Origin: Ruminococcus sp.
GTDB lineage: Bacteria > Bacillota > Clostridia > Oscillospirales > Ruminococcaceae
Direction: 5' to 3'
Assembly: GCA_017525915.1 (NCBI GenBank)
Contig: JAFXSC010000023.1
Location: forward strand, 1-32,596
DNA: 32,596 nucleotides
Shown here: piece after piece, positions 31,989 through 32,596 of the stretch
Numbering within the stretch: position 1 is the stretch's first letter
How the letters are laid out: the number at the start of each line of letters is the position of its first letter
Made by a program: the position numbers and the translations under genes
The notes under the pieces: model-generated
Seen by the model: the letters and a program-made list of their open reading frames with translations, nothing else
Told to the model about the DNA's origin: nothing
Database searches by the model: none

Positions 31989-32018
31989 AAAAAAAGCGTC
32001 TGCTGGTGCAAACGCTTT
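31989..32018 (-). terminator. Terminator of the rRNA/tRNA operon
   Basis: On the minus strand, AAAGCGT pairs with ACGCTTT across a short loop and is followed by seven T, just after the CCA end of tRNA-Asn. Confidence 0.8.
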
Positions 32019-32093
32019 GGCTCCCCCTGCCCGGCTCGAACGGGCGACAACTCGGTTAACAGCCGAGTGCTCTACCGACTGAGCTAAGGAGGA
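32018..32093 (-). tRNA. tRNA-Asn (GTT)
   Basis: Complete cloverleaf: acceptor TCCTCCT pairs with AGGGGGA, anticodon loop CTGTTAA, T-loop GTTCGAG, discriminator G, and an encoded CCA (32020-32018). Confidence 0.95.
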
Positions 32094-32110
32094 ATATAAA
32101 TGCCGGCATT

Positions 32111-32223
<113 letters not shown>

Positions 32224-32225
32224 AT

Positions 32226-32300
32226 TGGTGACCCGTACCAGAATCGAACTGGTGTTACCGGCGTGAGAGGCCGGTGTCTTAACCGCTTGACCAACGGGCC
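32226..32300 (-). tRNA. tRNA-Glu (CTC)
   Basis: Acceptor GGCCCGT/ACGGGTC, anticodon loop CTCTCAC giving anticodon CTC, T-loop GTTCGAT, discriminator A and encoded CCA. The body closely resembles Firmicutes tRNA-Glu. Confidence 0.93.
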
Positions 32301-32304
32301 AATT

Positions 32305-32380
32305 TGGTGCACCATCGGGGACTCGAACCCAGGACCCACTGATTAAGAGTCAGTTGCTCTACCAACTGAGCTAATGGTGC
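32305..32380 (-). tRNA. tRNA-Lys (CTT)
   Basis: Acceptor GCACCAT/ATGGTGC, anticodon loop CTCTTAA giving CTT, T-loop GTTCGAG, encoded CCA. Confidence 0.95.
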
Positions 32381-32398
32381 ATTTCAGATTGCTTAACT

Positions 32399-32427
32399 AT
32401 TATATCACAAATAAAGTAATTTGTCAA
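32399..32427 (-). promoter_or_regulatory. Consensus promoter in the 23S-tRNA spacer
   Basis: On the minus strand: -35 TTGACA (32427-32422), exactly 17 bp, -10 TATAAT (32404-32399). It would start transcription about 12 nt upstream of tRNA-Lys and drive tRNA-Lys, tRNA-Glu, 5S and tRNA-Asn independently of the 16S-23S transcript. Confidence 0.85.
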
Positions 32428-32430
32428 GCG

Positions 32431-32454
32431 GTTTTTCAAACTTTTTTGAAAAAC
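32431..32454. repeat. AT-rich perfect inverted repeat upstream of the spacer promoter
   Basis: GTTTTTCAAA and TTTGAAAAAC (10 bp each) are separated by 4 nt, immediately upstream of the -35. There is no T-run after it on the minus strand. It may serve in 23S 3'-end processing or termination, or be an UP-like or protein-binding element. Confidence 0.6.
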
Positions 32455-32516
32455 TTTTGAAACTTGAAATAAAGCAGTAATGCGAGAGGGAGAACTTAGA
32501 TTTGTAAGAAGTAAAA

Positions 32517-32596
32517 GGAAAAGCCCTCGACCGATTAGTACCTGCAAGCTGAACGTGTCACCACGCTTACACATCAGGCCTATCAAACTCATAGTC
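32517..32596 (-). rRNA. 23S ribosomal RNA, 3' end (rest off window)
   Basis: The minus strand reads through the conserved 3'-terminal domain (GATAGGCCTGATGTGTAAGC, then GGTACTAATCGGTCGAGG). The 5' part continues beyond the right edge; the mature 3' end is placed near 32517 by analogy and is uncertain by a few bases. Confidence 0.92.

Noticed and set aside
32371-32592. 73-codon minus-strand open frame
   Set aside because: It covers the 23S rRNA 3' end and the spacer, so it is not a protein gene.

Overview
The window looks like chromosomal DNA of a Gram-positive, moderately GC-rich Clostridia bacterium, most likely a gut or rumen Ruminococcus-like Oscillospiraceae. This is inferred from gene content: a sortase-type Cna-B/SpaA surface protein, polyglycerol-phosphate-type envelope genes, strong AGGAGG ribosome sites and consensus TTGACA/TATAAT promoters. 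Species cannot be named from this sequence alone. Almost everything is on the minus strand; only a two-component system is on the plus strand.

Layout from left to right. (1) 1-5530: the 5' part of a giant secreted surface protein with a choice-of-anchor A domain and about nine Cna-B/SpaA modules. It runs off the left edge, and its last modules are near-identical 360-bp repeats. (2) 5878-9116: a three-gene ABC-2 exporter operon with a palindromic candidate operator upstream. (3) 9346-10903: an ECF sigma factor with a Thr-rich membrane protein that is probably its extracytoplasmic sensor or anti-sigma factor. (4) 11007-21697: a compact, mostly co-directional biosynthetic cluster. It encodes a malonyltransferase-like AT, two ACPs, a FabF-type ketosynthase, a 3-hydroxyacyl-CoA dehydrogenase, two complete crotonases and a crotonase-like fragment protein. 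It also encodes a hot-dog thioesterase, an AMP-dependent acyl ligase, a type II thioesterase, an alpha/beta hydrolase with a Cys nucleophile and a MIF-type tautomerase. A 650-bp repeat-rich non-coding block (15144-15792) splits it in two.

(5) 22053-23749: a NarL/DesR-type histidine kinase and response regulator, divergent from the biosynthetic cluster. (6) 23819-31905: an envelope polymer locus with three paralogous membrane sulfatase-fold (LtaS-like) proteins, a small conserved-looking membrane protein, and a YidC insertase fused to a CDP-glycerol glycerophosphotransferase domain. (7) 31989-32596: the end of an rRNA operon in the unusual order 23S - tRNA-Lys - tRNA-Glu - 5S - tRNA-Asn, with a perfect consensus promoter between the 23S and the first tRNA.

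The strongest candidate for an undescribed system is region 4. It resembles a type II PKS or fatty-acid line, but its keto-reduction and dehydration enzymes come from CoA beta-oxidation families rather than FabG/FabZ. It has no visible enoyl reductase, so an unsaturated or cyclised acyl product is the simplest inference. The divergent two-component system and the upstream ABC-2 exporter could regulate and export the product, but this link is inferred from position only. The YidC-glycerophosphotransferase fusion in region 6 is the second notable item.
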